DNA from: Deinococcus apachensis DSM 19763
GTDB taxonomy: Bacteria; Deinococcota; Deinococci; Deinococcales; Deinococcaceae
DNA: 64,000 nucleotides
Direction: 5' to 3'
Assembly (NCBI RefSeq): GCF_000381345.1
Contig: NZ_KB906399.1
Span: 235,001-299,000, forward strand
Shown here: positions 1-12,028 of the stretch, piece by piece
How positions within the stretch are numbered: the first letter of the stretch is position 1
Layout of the letters: each line of letters starts with the position of its first letter
Position numbers and translations under genes: made by a program
The notes under the pieces: model-generated
What the model was told of the DNA's origin: nothing
What the model saw: the letters and a program-made list of their open reading frames with translations, nothing else
Databases searched by the model: none

Positions 1-582
1 GCCGACACCCAGGGCAGCCTGGAGGCGATCCAGGGCATCCTCGCCAAGAAGGAGACCGAGGACGTCAAGCTCAACGTGCTGCTCTCGGGCATCGGCTCGC
101 CCACCGAGGGCGACGTGCTGCTCGCCTCGACGGCCGACGCGACCATCCTGTGCTTCAGCGTGACCGCCTCGGGCGGCGTGAAGAAGGTGGCCGACACCAA
201 GGGCATTGAGATCAAGTCCTTCCGCATCATCTACGAACTCATCGACGAGGTGGACCGCCTGATCAAGGGCAACCTCGACCCCGTCTTCGAGGAGCGCTAC
301 CTGGGCCGCGCGGAGGTCCGCATGGTCATCCGCCACCCCAAGAGCGGCAACATTGCCGGGTCCTACGTGACCGACGGGCTGCTGCGGCGCAACGCGCGGG
401 CCAAGGTCACCCGTGGTCGCCAGGTCGTGTACGAGGGCACTATCGTGGGCCTCAAGCGCTTCAAGGACGACGTGCGCGAGGTGCAAACCGGGTACGAGTG
501 CGGCATCAACCTCGACTGGAACGATGTGATGGAAGGCGACATCATCGAGGCGAGCGAGATGGTGGAAGTGACGCAGGCGTAA
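1..582 (+). CDS. infB: Translation initiation factor IF-2, C-terminal part (partial at window start)
   Basis: The frame is open from base 1 and encodes the last 193 residues of IF-2, the GTPase that brings initiator tRNA to the 30S subunit. What remains is the domain III/IV region: it opens with the ADTQGSLEAI segment at the start of IF-2 domain 3 and ends with the beta-barrel that binds fMet-tRNA (CGINLDWNDVMEGDIIE near the end). The GTPase domain lies upstream, outside the window. The gene stops with TAA just before a short heptamer repeat and a hairpin terminator. Family identity is very secure. Confidence 0.96.
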   Translation, partial: ADTQGSLEAIQGILAKKETEDVKLNVLLSGIGSPTEGDVLLASTADATILCFSVTASGGVKKVADTKGIEIKSFRIIYELIDEVDRLIKGNLDPVFEERYLGRAEVRMVIRHPKSGNIAGSYVTDGLLRRNARAKVTRGRQVVYEGTIVGLKRFKDDVREVQTGYECGINLDWNDVMEGDIIEASEMVEVTQA

Positions 583-589
583 GGAGCGG

Positions 590-616
590 TCAGCTCTCAG
601 CGTTCAGCAGTCAGCA
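590..616. repeat. Heptanucleotide repeat, four TCAGCNN units
   Basis: TCAGC occurs at 590, 597, 604 and 611, exactly seven bases apart, between the infB stop codon and its terminator. It is a small tandem heptamer array; two further seven-base-period arrays occur in this window near 17744 and 61696. Confidence 0.75.
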
Positions 617-620
617 AAAG

Positions 621-660
621 AAGAGGGGCGGCTCTCCCGGATGGGGGCCGCCCCTCTTTC
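621..660. terminator. Intrinsic terminator shared by infB and the convergent gene
   Basis: A perfect 12-bp stem (621-632 with 647-658, AAGAGGGGCGGC and its complement) closes a 14-base loop. A-rich and T-rich flanks let it act in both directions, between infB and the leftward gene ending at 676. Confidence 0.85.
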
Positions 661-675
661 TTGTTGCGGGAACGC

Positions 676-1497
676 TCAGGTGTTCGCGCCGCCCGTGGTC
701 GGGCTGGTCTGGTTCCCCGGCTGCCCGAAGCCGCGCGGGCCGTCCTGACCGTCACGGCCAAAGCCGCCGCGGCCCCCGCGCCCGAAGGTCAGGCCAAAGT
801 TCTGGTCCGCCTGGGCGCGAGCGAGGAGCGCGTCGGCCTGGGCCTGGGTGAGCTGCCCGGCCTGCACCCCGGCGGTGAGGCTGGTCTTCAGGGCGGCGAG
901 GGCAGCGTTTCGCACGGCAGCGGTGCTGACGCCCTTCGCCTGGGCGATCTGCGCGACCGTCTGGCCACTCTGAAGTTGTTGGGCAAGAGCCTGCTCGGTC
1001 AGTCCGAGGGTCCGGGCGACAGCGGCGGTCACAGCTTGACCAAAAGCGCCGCGCCCTCCCACCTGGCCGTTCGGCCCATCAAAGCCCAGGCGGCCACCGT
1101 GACCCCCGCGGCCCCCAAAGCCAAAGTTCAGCGGGGCATCTTGCAGCCGCGCCTTGAGGTCGGCGGCGCGGTCCTGGGGAATGTCCCCGGCCTGCACACC
1201 CTGGTCGATGGTGGCGCTCCCGGCGGCGACGGCGGCGGCCTTCAGGCGCTCCACCGTGATCCCGAGCTGGGCGGCGAGCTTCTGGAGGAATACGTCGGCG
1301 TAGTTCATGTCACTGGTCTGGGGGCGGGTCGGCGTGGTCTGACCACTCTGGTTCCGGGTGCCGGGTATGGTCTGCCCCGGCTGGGCGGGCTGCACGCGCT
1401 GGGGGGCGGTCGACTGCTGGGCGAGCACCAGTCCCGCGGTGAGGGGCAGGGCGGCGGCGAGCGCGATCAGGGGGGCGTTTTTCCTGCTGCGGTTCAC
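676..1497 (-). CDS. Secreted Gly-rich protein with an internal duplication, function unknown
   Basis: This encodes 273 residues. The N-terminus is a clear signal peptide (basic MNRSRKN, hydrophobic run, cleavage probably after LVLAQ near residue 27). The mature part is two similar halves. Each has a helical module with a LAxxLGIT/ARTLGLT core, followed by a GVQAGxxxxxxA segment and a Phe/Gly/Arg-rich stretch (FGFGGRGGHGG near residue 125 and FGRGGRGGFGRDG near residue 245). The GTG start has an AAGGAG Shine-Dalgarno. I do not recognise a characterised family; an exported structural or nucleic-acid/cation-binding protein is possible, but only inferred from the RGG-like composition. A perfect palindrome lies just upstream (1522-1538). 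Confidence 0.75.
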   Translation of the reverse strand: MNRSRKNAPLIALAAALPLTAGLVLAQQSTAPQRVQPAQPGQTIPGTRNQSGQTTPTRPQTSDMNYADVFLQKLAAQLGITVERLKAAAVAAGSATIDQGVQAGDIPQDRAADLKARLQDAPLNFGFGGRGGHGGRLGFDGPNGQVGGRGAFGQAVTAAVARTLGLTEQALAQQLQSGQTVAQIAQAKGVSTAAVRNAALAALKTSLTAGVQAGQLTQAQADALLARAQADQNFGLTFGRGGRGGFGRDGQDGPRGFGQPGNQTSPTTGGANT

Positions 1498-1521
1498 GAA
1501 ATCACACTCCTTGGAGAACGT

Positions 1522-1538
1522 CCGGTCAGGCTGACCGG
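1522..1538 (-). promoter_or_regulatory. Perfect palindrome upstream of the secreted Gly-rich gene
   Basis: CCGGTCAG, one base, then CTGACCGG: 8-bp arms, 25-41 bases upstream of the GTG at 1497. It could be an operator or a hairpin in the 5' leader. No matching known Deinococcus motif (such as the RDRM palindrome) is recognised. Confidence 0.55.
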
Positions 1539-1640
1539 CAAAGGCAGGGTGCCCGGGACCCGTTAAGTGGGGGCTAAAACGCCGGGTTGGTCGCCCTCCG
1601 GGTGGGGGCGGGCTGCTATGCTGGGGCGCCTTTTCCCCCT

Positions 1641-2003
1641 ATGTCCCAGTCCGAGCCCTCCCCCACCCGCCCCAACGCGACACCCCTGCGGTGGTCACGG
1701 GCGCTGGCCTGGCCGGGGATGCTGACGCTGCTGTCGGTGCTGGCGGTGCTGCTGGGACATCAGCCGCCAGTGACGGACGGCGGGCCGCGCGTCACGGCGG
1801 GCAACGTCGCCCCCGTCCTTCCCGAGGTGCGGCCCGCGCCGCAGCCCACGCCCGGCCCGGCGCTGTCGGCCGCTCCACCCCCGGAACCGTTCCGGGCGGC
1901 GGGCGAGCGTAGCCGCGCTGCTGCACCCGTCCCGGCGTGGACTGCGCCCAGCCTCCCGCGCACCCTCGCGCTGCTGGGGCGGCGGCAGACGGACGGGGGC
2001 TGA
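1641..2003 (+). CDS. Small single-pass membrane protein, unknown function
   Basis: This encodes 120 residues from the ATG at 1641. The frame stays open further upstream, but no better start is seen. A single membrane segment (ALAWPGMLTLLSVLAVLLG, about residues 20-38) is followed by a Pro/Ala/Arg-rich low-complexity region that is probably periplasmic. There is no recognisable domain. A TATGCT -10-like box lies at 1617-1622, giving a leader of about 10 bases. It sits directly before secDF in the same orientation with a 58-base gap, so co-transcription with secDF is possible. The gene may be lineage-specific, and the call rests on composition only. Confidence 0.55.
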   Translation: MSQSEPSPTRPNATPLRWSRALAWPGMLTLLSVLAVLLGHQPPVTDGGPRVTAGNVAPVLPEVRPAPQPTPGPALSAAPPPEPFRAAGERSRAAAPVPAWTAPSLPRTLALLGRRQTDGG

Positions 2004-2061
2004 GGACCGAGCGGTCGGCCCATAGCTCTCCACCCTCCGTTCTGAAGCCTGGAGTCTATTC

Positions 2062-4356
<2,295 letters not shown>

Positions 4357-4377
4357 CCGGGAAGCACCTTTTGAAAA

Positions 4378-4408
4378 GCCGGAGGGAGGCCAAACGCCTC
4401 CCTCCGGC
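4378..4408 (+). terminator. Hairpin terminator after secDF
   Basis: A perfect 13-bp stem (4378-4390 with 4396-4408) with a 5-base CAAAC loop lies 22 bases past the secDF stop. It sits between secDF and a convergent gene and probably serves both. A long T-tract is lacking. Confidence 0.75.
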
Positions 4409-4426
4409 CGCTGTGTTCCGGCCGCC

Positions 4427-5671
4427 TCAGGACCAGTCTCGGTCCGGCCGGGGTTGCAATCGCCGCGCCGCGGCGCGGACCTCCTCCAGATCGACCGGGT
4501 CGTTGAAGGGGTCCTCGTCTAGGACGGTCACACGGTTGAGCAGCTCCTGCCAACGCCGCAACTCGTCCACGTAGGGGGCATACGGCACCCGCCGCAGGCA
4601 GTCTCCCTCCGAGACCAAGTCGCAGATGCCATTGTGCAGCCAGGTCCCCTTGCGCCAGTCGGGCATGTCCACGCCGGGAAAGAGGCAGATCCCGTGGACG
4701 TCGACCCCACGCGCCATCGCCGCCATCGACTCCTCCATCACGTCCCGGAGCCAGGCGGGGCGCCCCTCGCCCAGCCCACTCGTCTCGGCGATGACGATGG
4801 GGCGGCCGTAGCGTTCCCAGGCTATGGCGAGCAGGTCCGCCAGCGGCCGAATCCGCTCGTCGCGTGGCCCGAGTGCCTGGTGCGGGCCCTCCTCCCGGTA
4901 TTCCATCTGCCCGAACGAGTAGCAGTTGACCCCCACGATGTCGAGCACCTCGGGTGATCCCCCCAGTTCCGGGTGCTGGCGACCCGCGAGGATGTCCCAG
5001 GCGACGAACGTGTCCTCGAAGGTCTCGTGACGCGCCTCGTCGGCCAGGTCGGGCCGACCCTCGGGCGGGACGACGTAGACGAGAGGATCGACGTTCACCA
5101 TCCGGGCCCCGGGGTCGACCTCCCGGATGGCGTGGACCCCGGGGATGGCGGCGCGGCACAGGGCCACCCGCAGGGCCATCCGGTGGTCCCGGCCCTTCAG
5201 GTAAGGCGCCACCCAGCCCCACTCCCCGCCGCAGAACGAGAAGAAGGTGATTTCGTTGATCGGCGTGAAGCAGAGCGGTCCGGCGGTCCGCCCCCTAACG
5301 TACTCGGCCGCCGCCCGGCAGTACCGCGCGAACCTCTCCGTGAACTCGCCCGAAAGAGGGTCGAGGTCGTCCGGATACCCGTAGTGGCACAGGTCCCAGA
5401 TCGGCATGAGCTGGCAGCGGTTCATCGCGTCGATCATGGGATCAAGCTGGGTGAAGTCGAACCCACCGTCTCTCTCCACCAGGGGCCAGGGGATGCCCTC
5501 GCGGACCACGGCGATGCCCAGACGGCGCATGATCCCGTAGTCCTCCTCGAAGGAGCGGTCGTGTTGCGTCTCGGCCACGAGGTTGCGGCGGCCCTGACGC
5601 TTCCAGTGAAAGGTCGAGCACTCGAAGCCCGAGAGGAAGAAGGTGGGAAAGAGGCCGGGGGTGGGGGGCAT
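4427..5671 (-). CDS. GH1-like (clan GH-A) glycosidase, atypical beta-glucosidase family member
   Basis: This encodes 414 residues from the ATG at 5671. The frame extends 46 codons further upstream, but a TAGCCT -10 box five bases before this ATG marks a leaderless start. The protein has the barrel landmarks of retaining GH1 enzymes. These are an N-terminal FLSGFECSTF segment (GH1 usually FxxGxAT/SSxxQ), TPINE near residue 140 (acid/base Glu in the T-x-N-E pattern), and IAETSG near residue 290 (nucleophile, usually TENG). Both catalytic glutamates are therefore present, although the surrounding motifs diverge from classical beta-glucosidases. No signal peptide is seen, so it is cytoplasmic. 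Substrate cannot be deduced. It stands alone between secDF and the dioxygenase gene. Confidence 0.75.
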   Translation of the reverse strand: MPPTPGLFPTFFLSGFECSTFHWKRQGRRNLVAETQHDRSFEEDYGIMRRLGIAVVREGIPWPLVERDGGFDFTQLDPMIDAMNRCQLMPIWDLCHYGYPDDLDPLSGEFTERFARYCRAAAEYVRGRTAGPLCFTPINEITFFSFCGGEWGWVAPYLKGRDHRMALRVALCRAAIPGVHAIREVDPGARMVNVDPLVYVVPPEGRPDLADEARHETFEDTFVAWDILAGRQHPELGGSPEVLDIVGVNCYSFGQMEYREEGPHQALGPRDERIRPLADLLAIAWERYGRPIVIAETSGLGEGRPAWLRDVMEESMAAMARGVDVHGICLFPGVDMPDWRKGTWLHNGICDLVSEGDCLRRVPYAPYVDELRRWQELLNRVTVLDEDPFNDPVDLEEVRAAARRLQPRPDRDWS

Positions 5672-5676
5672 GGTCA

Positions 5677-5682
5677 AGGCTA
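5677..5682 (-). promoter_or_regulatory. -10 box of the GH1-like gene (leaderless)
   Basis: TAGCCT on the minus strand, five bases before the ATG at 5671. Confidence 0.5.
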
Positions 5683-5859
5683 CAGCAGGGGTCCGGCCGT
5701 TCGGGAGTTTCTGAACGAAGGAGGAAACAATCCGTACCGGGTGGAACCGACCGGGGGAGGCGCGAGCAGGGGCGAGAGCCTGCAGGCAGAACGCGGGGAG
5801 CGCCCCCACCCCTCCCGAACAGGTCTGGGGGCTCCAACCCCCCTTTAACCCAGGCCGAA

Positions 5860-5865
5860 TACGCT
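5860..5865 (+). promoter_or_regulatory. -10 box of the dioxygenase-like gene
   Basis: TACGCT, followed by a leader of about 22 bases that contains AGGAGG; a conventional leadered start at 5894. Confidence 0.45.
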
Positions 5866-5893
5866 GCTCTCACCCCACTCCAGGAGGCCAGAC

Positions 5894-6673
5894 ATGAACC
5901 CGCATCCCCAACACCACGACGAGGACAACGACGACGAGATGGTCGGAACCCTGCTGAGCCGACGCTCGGCCCTGCGGCTGCTCGGTCTGAGCGGGGCGGG
6001 GCTGGCCGTGGGCGGGGGCGTGCTGGCTCAGCGGGGTGGGCCAAGCGGCACGAGCGCGGGCACGAGCGGCGCGGCTAGCCTGCCGGGCTGCGTGGTGCGC
6101 CCTGCCATGACCGAGGGGCCGTACTTCGTGGACGAGCGGCTGCGCCGCAGTGACATCCGCCGGGATACCACAACAAATCAGGCCAGCGCGGGCGTGCCGC
6201 TGACGCTGACGTTCGTCACCTCGCGCGTGGCGGTGAACGCCTGCCAGCCACGGGCGAACGTGCTGATCGACGTGTGGCAGTGCGACGGACTGGGCGTGTA
6301 CTCGGATGTGGGGGGAAACGACGGGAACTTCCTGCGGGGCGCGCAGGTCACGGACGCGCGGGGCCGGGCGACCTTCACAACCGTCTACCCCGGCTGGTAT
6401 CCGGGCCGGGCCGTCCACATCCACTTCAAGCTGCGGCCCCTGAACGCGGCGGGCCAGGCGACCGGGGAGTTTACCTCGCAACTGTTCTTTCCCGAGGAAG
6501 TCACCGACCGGGTCCACGCCCGCGCCCCCTACAACCGCAAGGGCAGGCGCAACGTGCTCAATGCCGAGGACGGCATCTACCGCAACGGGGGAAACCAGCT
6601 CCTGTTGAGCCCGGCGGGCAGCCCCGAGCAGGGCTACCAGGCCACGTTCGACGTGGGTTTGAATATCGGGTAA
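5894..6673 (+). CDS. Tat-exported intradiol ring-cleavage dioxygenase-like protein
   Basis: This encodes 259 residues. The N-terminus carries an acidic stretch, then SRRSALRLLGLSGAGLAVGG (about 16-36), a twin-arginine signal. The core resembles the beta subunit of protocatechuate 3,4-dioxygenase. It has the CVVRPAMTEGPYFVD entry motif, a DVWQCDGLGVYS segment (Tyr near residue 134), YPGWYPGR with a second Tyr near 167, and VHIHFK (His near 173 and 175). These supply the two Tyr and two His ligands of the non-haem Fe(III) site, so the metal centre looks complete. Exported members of this family are common in soil bacteria, and their substrates are mostly unknown; ring cleavage of a catechol is the family reaction. 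The gene is monocistronic, with AGGAGG before the start and a strong terminator after the stop. Confidence 0.88.
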   Translation: MNPHPQHHDEDNDDEMVGTLLSRRSALRLLGLSGAGLAVGGGVLAQRGGPSGTSAGTSGAASLPGCVVRPAMTEGPYFVDERLRRSDIRRDTTTNQASAGVPLTLTFVTSRVAVNACQPRANVLIDVWQCDGLGVYSDVGGNDGNFLRGAQVTDARGRATFTTVYPGWYPGRAVHIHFKLRPLNAAGQATGEFTSQLFFPEEVTDRVHARAPYNRKGRRNVLNAEDGIYRNGGNQLLLSPAGSPEQGYQATFDVGLNIG

Positions 6674-6683
6674 AGCAGGAGGT

Positions 6684-6725
6684 CAGGGGCCGGGGCGAGT
6701 GTGAAGACCCCGGCCCCTGTCTGTT
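6684..6725 (+). terminator. Terminator after the dioxygenase-like gene
   Basis: A perfect 12-bp GC-rich stem (6684-6695 with 6708-6719) with a 12-base loop, followed by TCTGTT. Confidence 0.85.
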
Positions 6726-6756
6726 CCGCCACTCCCGCTCCCATCTCGCGGAAGCG

Positions 6757-6762
6757 TAGCCT
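6757..6762 (+). promoter_or_regulatory. -10 box of ilvD (leaderless)
   Basis: TAGCCT, six bases before the ATG at 6769; no Shine-Dalgarno is present. Confidence 0.6.
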
Positions 6763-6768
6763 GAACCC

Positions 6769-8463
<1,695 letters not shown>

Positions 8464-8572
8464 GGGCAGGGAGCAGCAAAGAGGTGCCGGTATGGCGCAG
8501 TTCCCTGATTACCGGACGAACAATAGGCGATTGGCAGACCGCGCCTGGCCTGGCGAAGACGTACCTTGAGGG

Positions 8573-8899
8573 ATGAACTTACAAGACATCGCCGTTCGCG
8601 GTGAGTGGCGCGAGCTGGTCACCCCTGGGTTGCAAAATGCCCTGGAATGGCTGGAGGCCCAGGGCGTGGAATTCTTCTGGACGCATGGAGGCAGCCTCCC
8701 TCCGGGTACCTACCTCTTCAACGCGAAAAAGGACGATGTCCTGCTGACCTCACATGACGGCTCCGAGATGCCCCGAAAGGCGATCAGCGAGGCCATTCTG
8801 GGCGTGATGACAGCGCACGGGGCTTTTCCACAGCAGGAATCCGCGTCTTCCCGGCGTACCCGCAACCGGGCTCGCGCCCTGTCCTCCCCTCTCCGATGA
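8573..8899 (+). CDS. Hypothetical protein, 108 residues
   Basis: This is a small soluble protein with no recognised domain. Its first 85 residues look folded (NALEWLEAQGVEFFWTH, then a glycine-turn and SHDGSEMPRKAISEAILGV), while the end is a basic Ser/Arg-rich tail. A TACCTT box lies at 8562-8567, five bases before the ATG, and GAGGG sits between them, so the start is plausible either way. It is the first of four small genes of unknown function at 8.5-9.8 kb. Confidence 0.5.
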   Translation: MNLQDIAVRGEWRELVTPGLQNALEWLEAQGVEFFWTHGGSLPPGTYLFNAKKDDVLLTSHDGSEMPRKAISEAILGVMTAHGAFPQQESASSRRTRNRARALSSPLR

Positions 8900-8924
8900 T
8901 GGTCATGCCAGCAAGGAACCAGCC

Positions 8925-9146
8925 ATGGACAGCATGATCTACGCTTCGGTGCGGCAGGTGGGTTCGACCTGGTACTACATCGCCCTGACGCAGAAACGCT
9001 CGCATGAGGACGCGCTCAATGTGGGCATGATGCAGGCGGAGCTCTACCTGAGCGATCTGGGCCTGGTGGACGCGGCGGCGGCCCCCTATCTGGAGGGCGC
9101 GCGGAAAGCCATCGCCGGAGTCATGCAGGGACGGCTTCAAAATTAG
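8925..9146 (+). CDS. Hypothetical protein, 73 residues
   Basis: This small mixed alpha/beta protein begins MDSMIYASVRQVGSTWYYIAL and ends in an amphipathic helix. It has no known domain, signal or membrane segment. AAGGA lies about eight bases before the ATG. Its codon use matches its neighbours, and it lies 25 bases after the preceding small gene, so the two may be co-transcribed. Function is unknown. Confidence 0.5.
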   Translation: MDSMIYASVRQVGSTWYYIALTQKRSHEDALNVGMMQAELYLSDLGLVDAAAAPYLEGARKAIAGVMQGRLQN

Positions 9147-9206
9147 CACCAGGGTGAGGGGCTCCCTTTCCGCCCGGGCTGCCACACCGGAAAGAGAGGT
9201 CACGAT

Positions 9207-9527
9207 TTGCCGTCTTCCACACTGAAGCTCCGCTGGATGCCCGGAACGAATGACCGGGTCCGTTTCGAGAAGGGCGGCCGCACGTTCACGGTGCTGCTGC
9301 GGGATGTTCAGCGCCCTGACGCCCATAGCCTCAATTCGCTGTACCTCAGCGGCAGCGTGACTATCAGGGTCACCCGGGTGCACCTGTCGGACCTGATGGG
9401 TTCCCTCCGGCAGCACGTGACGCCCAGGGCCGAGGGCACGGCTCAGGACGCCTGGGTGAACGAGGGTGGCCTGGCGGCGGACGAGCCGCAGGACGATCCA
9501 CCCGGAGAGCCGGTGGAGCAGCCGTAG
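9207..9527 (+). CDS. Hypothetical protein, 106 residues
   Basis: The gene starts with TTG preceded by GAGAGGTC. The first 75 residues look like a beta-rich fold with alternating hydrophobics (VRFEKGGRTFTVLL, VTIRVTRVHL). The last 30 residues are acidic, Pro/Gly-rich and probably disordered. There is no recognised family. It ends 20 bases before a convergent small gene with no obvious terminator between them. Confidence 0.5.
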   Translation: MPSSTLKLRWMPGTNDRVRFEKGGRTFTVLLRDVQRPDAHSLNSLYLSGSVTIRVTRVHLSDLMGSLRQHVTPRAEGTAQDAWVNEGGLAADEPQDDPPGEPVEQP

Positions 9528-9547
9528 CCCGGCCTGCCGATCCGCCT

Positions 9548-9808
9548 CTACTCGCGGGGCGGGAAGGAAAGATGGCCCTCGAACTGCCACTCGCTGAACT
9601 TCCTGGGCTTCTTCTCGGTCAGGGTGCCCTGCATCGGGCCGTGCTGGGTCAGCACGTGAACGGCGCAGCAGCCCCCGCTCGTGCCGCAGGCCGCTCGCAG
9701 GGCCTGAATGTCCAAGTCGAGGGCGGCGCTCTGCCGCGCCCGGGGCTCGGCGAAAATGGTCAGCCGTTTGTTCTGTTCGACGTGGTATTTCCCCTGCAAG
9801 GTCAGCAT
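9548..9808 (-). CDS. Hypothetical protein, 86 residues, with a CCxxH-containing core
   Basis: The frame is open further upstream, but a TACGGT -10 box six bases before the ATG at 9808 fixes a leaderless start. The protein has a beta-strand-rich beginning (LTLQGKYHVEQNKRLTIFAEP) and a central CGTSGGCCAVHVLTQH segment. Its three cysteines and histidines could bind a metal or form a disulfide. It has no signal peptide. It is divergent from ccdA with overlapping promoter regions. Function is unknown. Confidence 0.6.
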   Translation of the reverse strand: MLTLQGKYHVEQNKRLTIFAEPRARQSAALDLDIQALRAACGTSGGCCAVHVLTQHGPMQGTLTEKKPRKFSEWQFEGHLSFPPRE

Positions 9809-9814
9809 GAGGGC

Positions 9815-9820
9815 ACCGTA
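9815..9820 (-). promoter_or_regulatory. -10 box of the 86-residue gene (leaderless)
   Basis: TACGGT on the minus strand, six bases before the ATG at 9808. Confidence 0.5.
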
Positions 9821-9883
9821 TCCCAAAAGGCGGGGCACAAAAGTTCTGACGGGCCGGGGACGCCCGCCCCCACCCCCCTGGGC

Positions 9884-9890
9884 TAGACTC
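9884..9890 (+). promoter_or_regulatory. -10 box of ccdA (leaderless)
   Basis: TAGACT ends about six bases before the ccdA ATG at 9896. It would drive the ccdA-ccmA-ccmB unit. Confidence 0.55.
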
Positions 9891-9895
9891 CACCC

Positions 9896-10563
<668 letters not shown>

Positions 10564-10579
<16 letters not shown>

Positions 10580-11229
10580 CGGAACCTGGACCTCACGCCC
10601 TCCAGCTCCGCGACATCTGGCTGAGATTGGGCCGCGAGGTCATCCTGCGCGGGGTGACGCTGGACGTGCCTGCCGGGGAGGGCGTGACCCTGCTGGGTGA
10701 GAACGGGGCGGGCAAGACCACATTGCTGCGGCTACTTGCGTCGGGACTGCGGCCCACCCGGGGCGAGGGGCGGGTGCTGGGCTTCGACCTGCGGGACGGG
10801 CGGGCAGTGCGCGACTGCGTTCACCTCATGCCGGTGGACGCGGGGCTGTACCCGGACCTGACGGGGGCGGAGAATCTGGACTTTGCATTGAAGATGCACG
10901 GGCAGCGCGGCGACGTGACTGGGGCGCTCAGGCAGGTGGGGCTGGAGCGGGCCGCGAACCGACGAGTCCGCTTCCTGTCGGCGGGCATGCGGAAGCGGCT
11001 GGCCCTGGCACGGGCCCATCTGCTCGCCCGGCCCATCACGCTGGTGGACGAGCCCTTCGCCAACCTGGACGACGCGGGGCGGGAGCTGACGCTCGACCTG
11101 CTGGGGGACCTCTTGGCGCGGGGGGTGACGCTGGTGGTCGCCGCGCACGAACCGCACCTGGCCCGGCAAGTCGCTCCCCGGGCGCTGCGGCTGGTCGGCG
11201 GGCGGCTGGAGGAGGACCGTGGAACGTAA
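10564..11229 (+). CDS. ccmA: Haem exporter ABC ATPase CcmA
   Basis: This 221-residue ABC ATPase has Walker A GENGAGKTTL (about 40-49), the signature LSAGMRKRLALARAHL (about 139-154), Walker B ITLVDEPFANLDD (about 158-170) and a switch histidine (AAHEPHL). The context between ccdA and ccmB identifies it as the CcmA subunit that uses ATP to release haem-loaded CcmE from CcmC. The start overlaps ccdA and the end overlaps ccmB, so translational coupling is likely. From the sequence alone it could be another ABC-2 ATPase; the neighbours decide. Confidence 0.92.
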
Positions 11230-11971
11230 GGGGTGGAACGTGGACCCGTCTCCTACGGCCCACGAGGCACCGTCTGCCCTCCGATCCGTCCTCACCCTGG
11301 CGGCCAAGGACCTGCGGGTGGCCGGACGCACGCGGGACACGTTGCTGGCGACGGCCTTCTTTGCGGGGCTGGTGCTGCTCGTCCTGGGGCTGGCGCTGGG
11401 GGGGGACGTTTCGGCGCGCACGCCTGAGCAGACGGCGGGTGTGGCGGCGGGCGCGGTGTGGACGGCCCTCGCGCTTGCCGCGGCGGTGGGGGCGCAGCGG
11501 GCCTTCGCGCAGGAGCAGGAGGCGGGGGCGCTGGAGCAGCTCACCCTGTACCCGGGGCCGCACGGGGCACTGTACCCGGGCAAGCTGATGGGCGTTCTGG
11601 GGCCGCTGCTTCTGGTGGCGGCGTTCACCCTCCCGGCGGGGCTGATCCTCTTCGGGGCGGCAGGTGCGGGACGGGGGGTGCCCTGGCTGCCACTGGCCCT
11701 CCTCACCGTCCTCGGCGTGGTGGGCTTCGCGGCGGGCACGACCTTTTACGGCTCGATCACGGTCAACCTGCGGGCGCGGGAGGCGCTGCTCCCGGCGCTG
11801 GCCTTTCCCATCCTGGTGCCAGTGGTCATCGCCTCCGTCAAGGGCACGAGTCTGTTGTTGATCGGTGGCTGGACTCCGGAAGTCACGACCTGGGTGGTGT
11901 TCCTGGCCGCCTTCGACGTGGGGACGATTATCCTGGCGACGCTGCTGTTTCCCTTCGCCGTGGAGGGGTAG
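11219..11971 (+). CDS. ccmB: Haem exporter membrane subunit CcmB
   Basis: This encodes 250 residues from a GTG that overlaps ccmA by 11 bases. It starts with a cytoplasmic tail and an amphipathic helix (LAAKDLRVAGRTRDTL), followed by about six membrane helices, as in CcmB. The ERAFAQEQEAGALEQL-type segment between TM2 and TM3 is typical of the family. It forms the ABC complex with CcmA and CcmC. The C-terminus ends a few bases before the promoter of the LRR gene. Confidence 0.9.
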   Translation: MERKGWNVDPSPTAHEAPSALRSVLTLAAKDLRVAGRTRDTLLATAFFAGLVLLVLGLALGGDVSARTPEQTAGVAAGAVWTALALAAAVGAQRAFAQEQEAGALEQLTLYPGPHGALYPGKLMGVLGPLLLVAAFTLPAGLILFGAAGAGRGVPWLPLALLTVLGVVGFAAGTTFYGSITVNLRAREALLPALAFPILVPVVIASVKGTSLLLIGGWTPEVTTWVVFLAAFDVGTIILATLLFPFAVEG

Positions 11972-11978
11972 CGGGCGG

Positions 11979-11984
11979 TACAGT
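11979..11984 (+). promoter_or_regulatory. Possible -10 box before a 12-codon mini-ORF and the LRR gene
   Basis: TACAGT ends five bases before an ATG at 11990 that opens a 12-codon frame. That frame's TGA overlaps the LRR-gene ATG at 12025. Confidence 0.4.
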
Positions 11985-11989
11985 GGCGT

Positions 11990-12028
11990 ATGCGGAAGAG
12001 AAGGGCCGCCACGGACGGGCACGCATGA
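11990..12028 (+). CDS. Possible leaderless leader peptide (12 codons) upstream of the LRR gene
   Basis: The frame MRKRRAATDGHA begins five bases after a TACAGT box. Its TGA (12026-12028) overlaps the ATG of the LRR gene in the sequence ATGA. If translated, it would couple translation of the LRR gene, which has no good Shine-Dalgarno of its own. The evidence is position only; it is too short to score by codon use. Confidence 0.3.
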   Translation: MRKRRAATDGHA

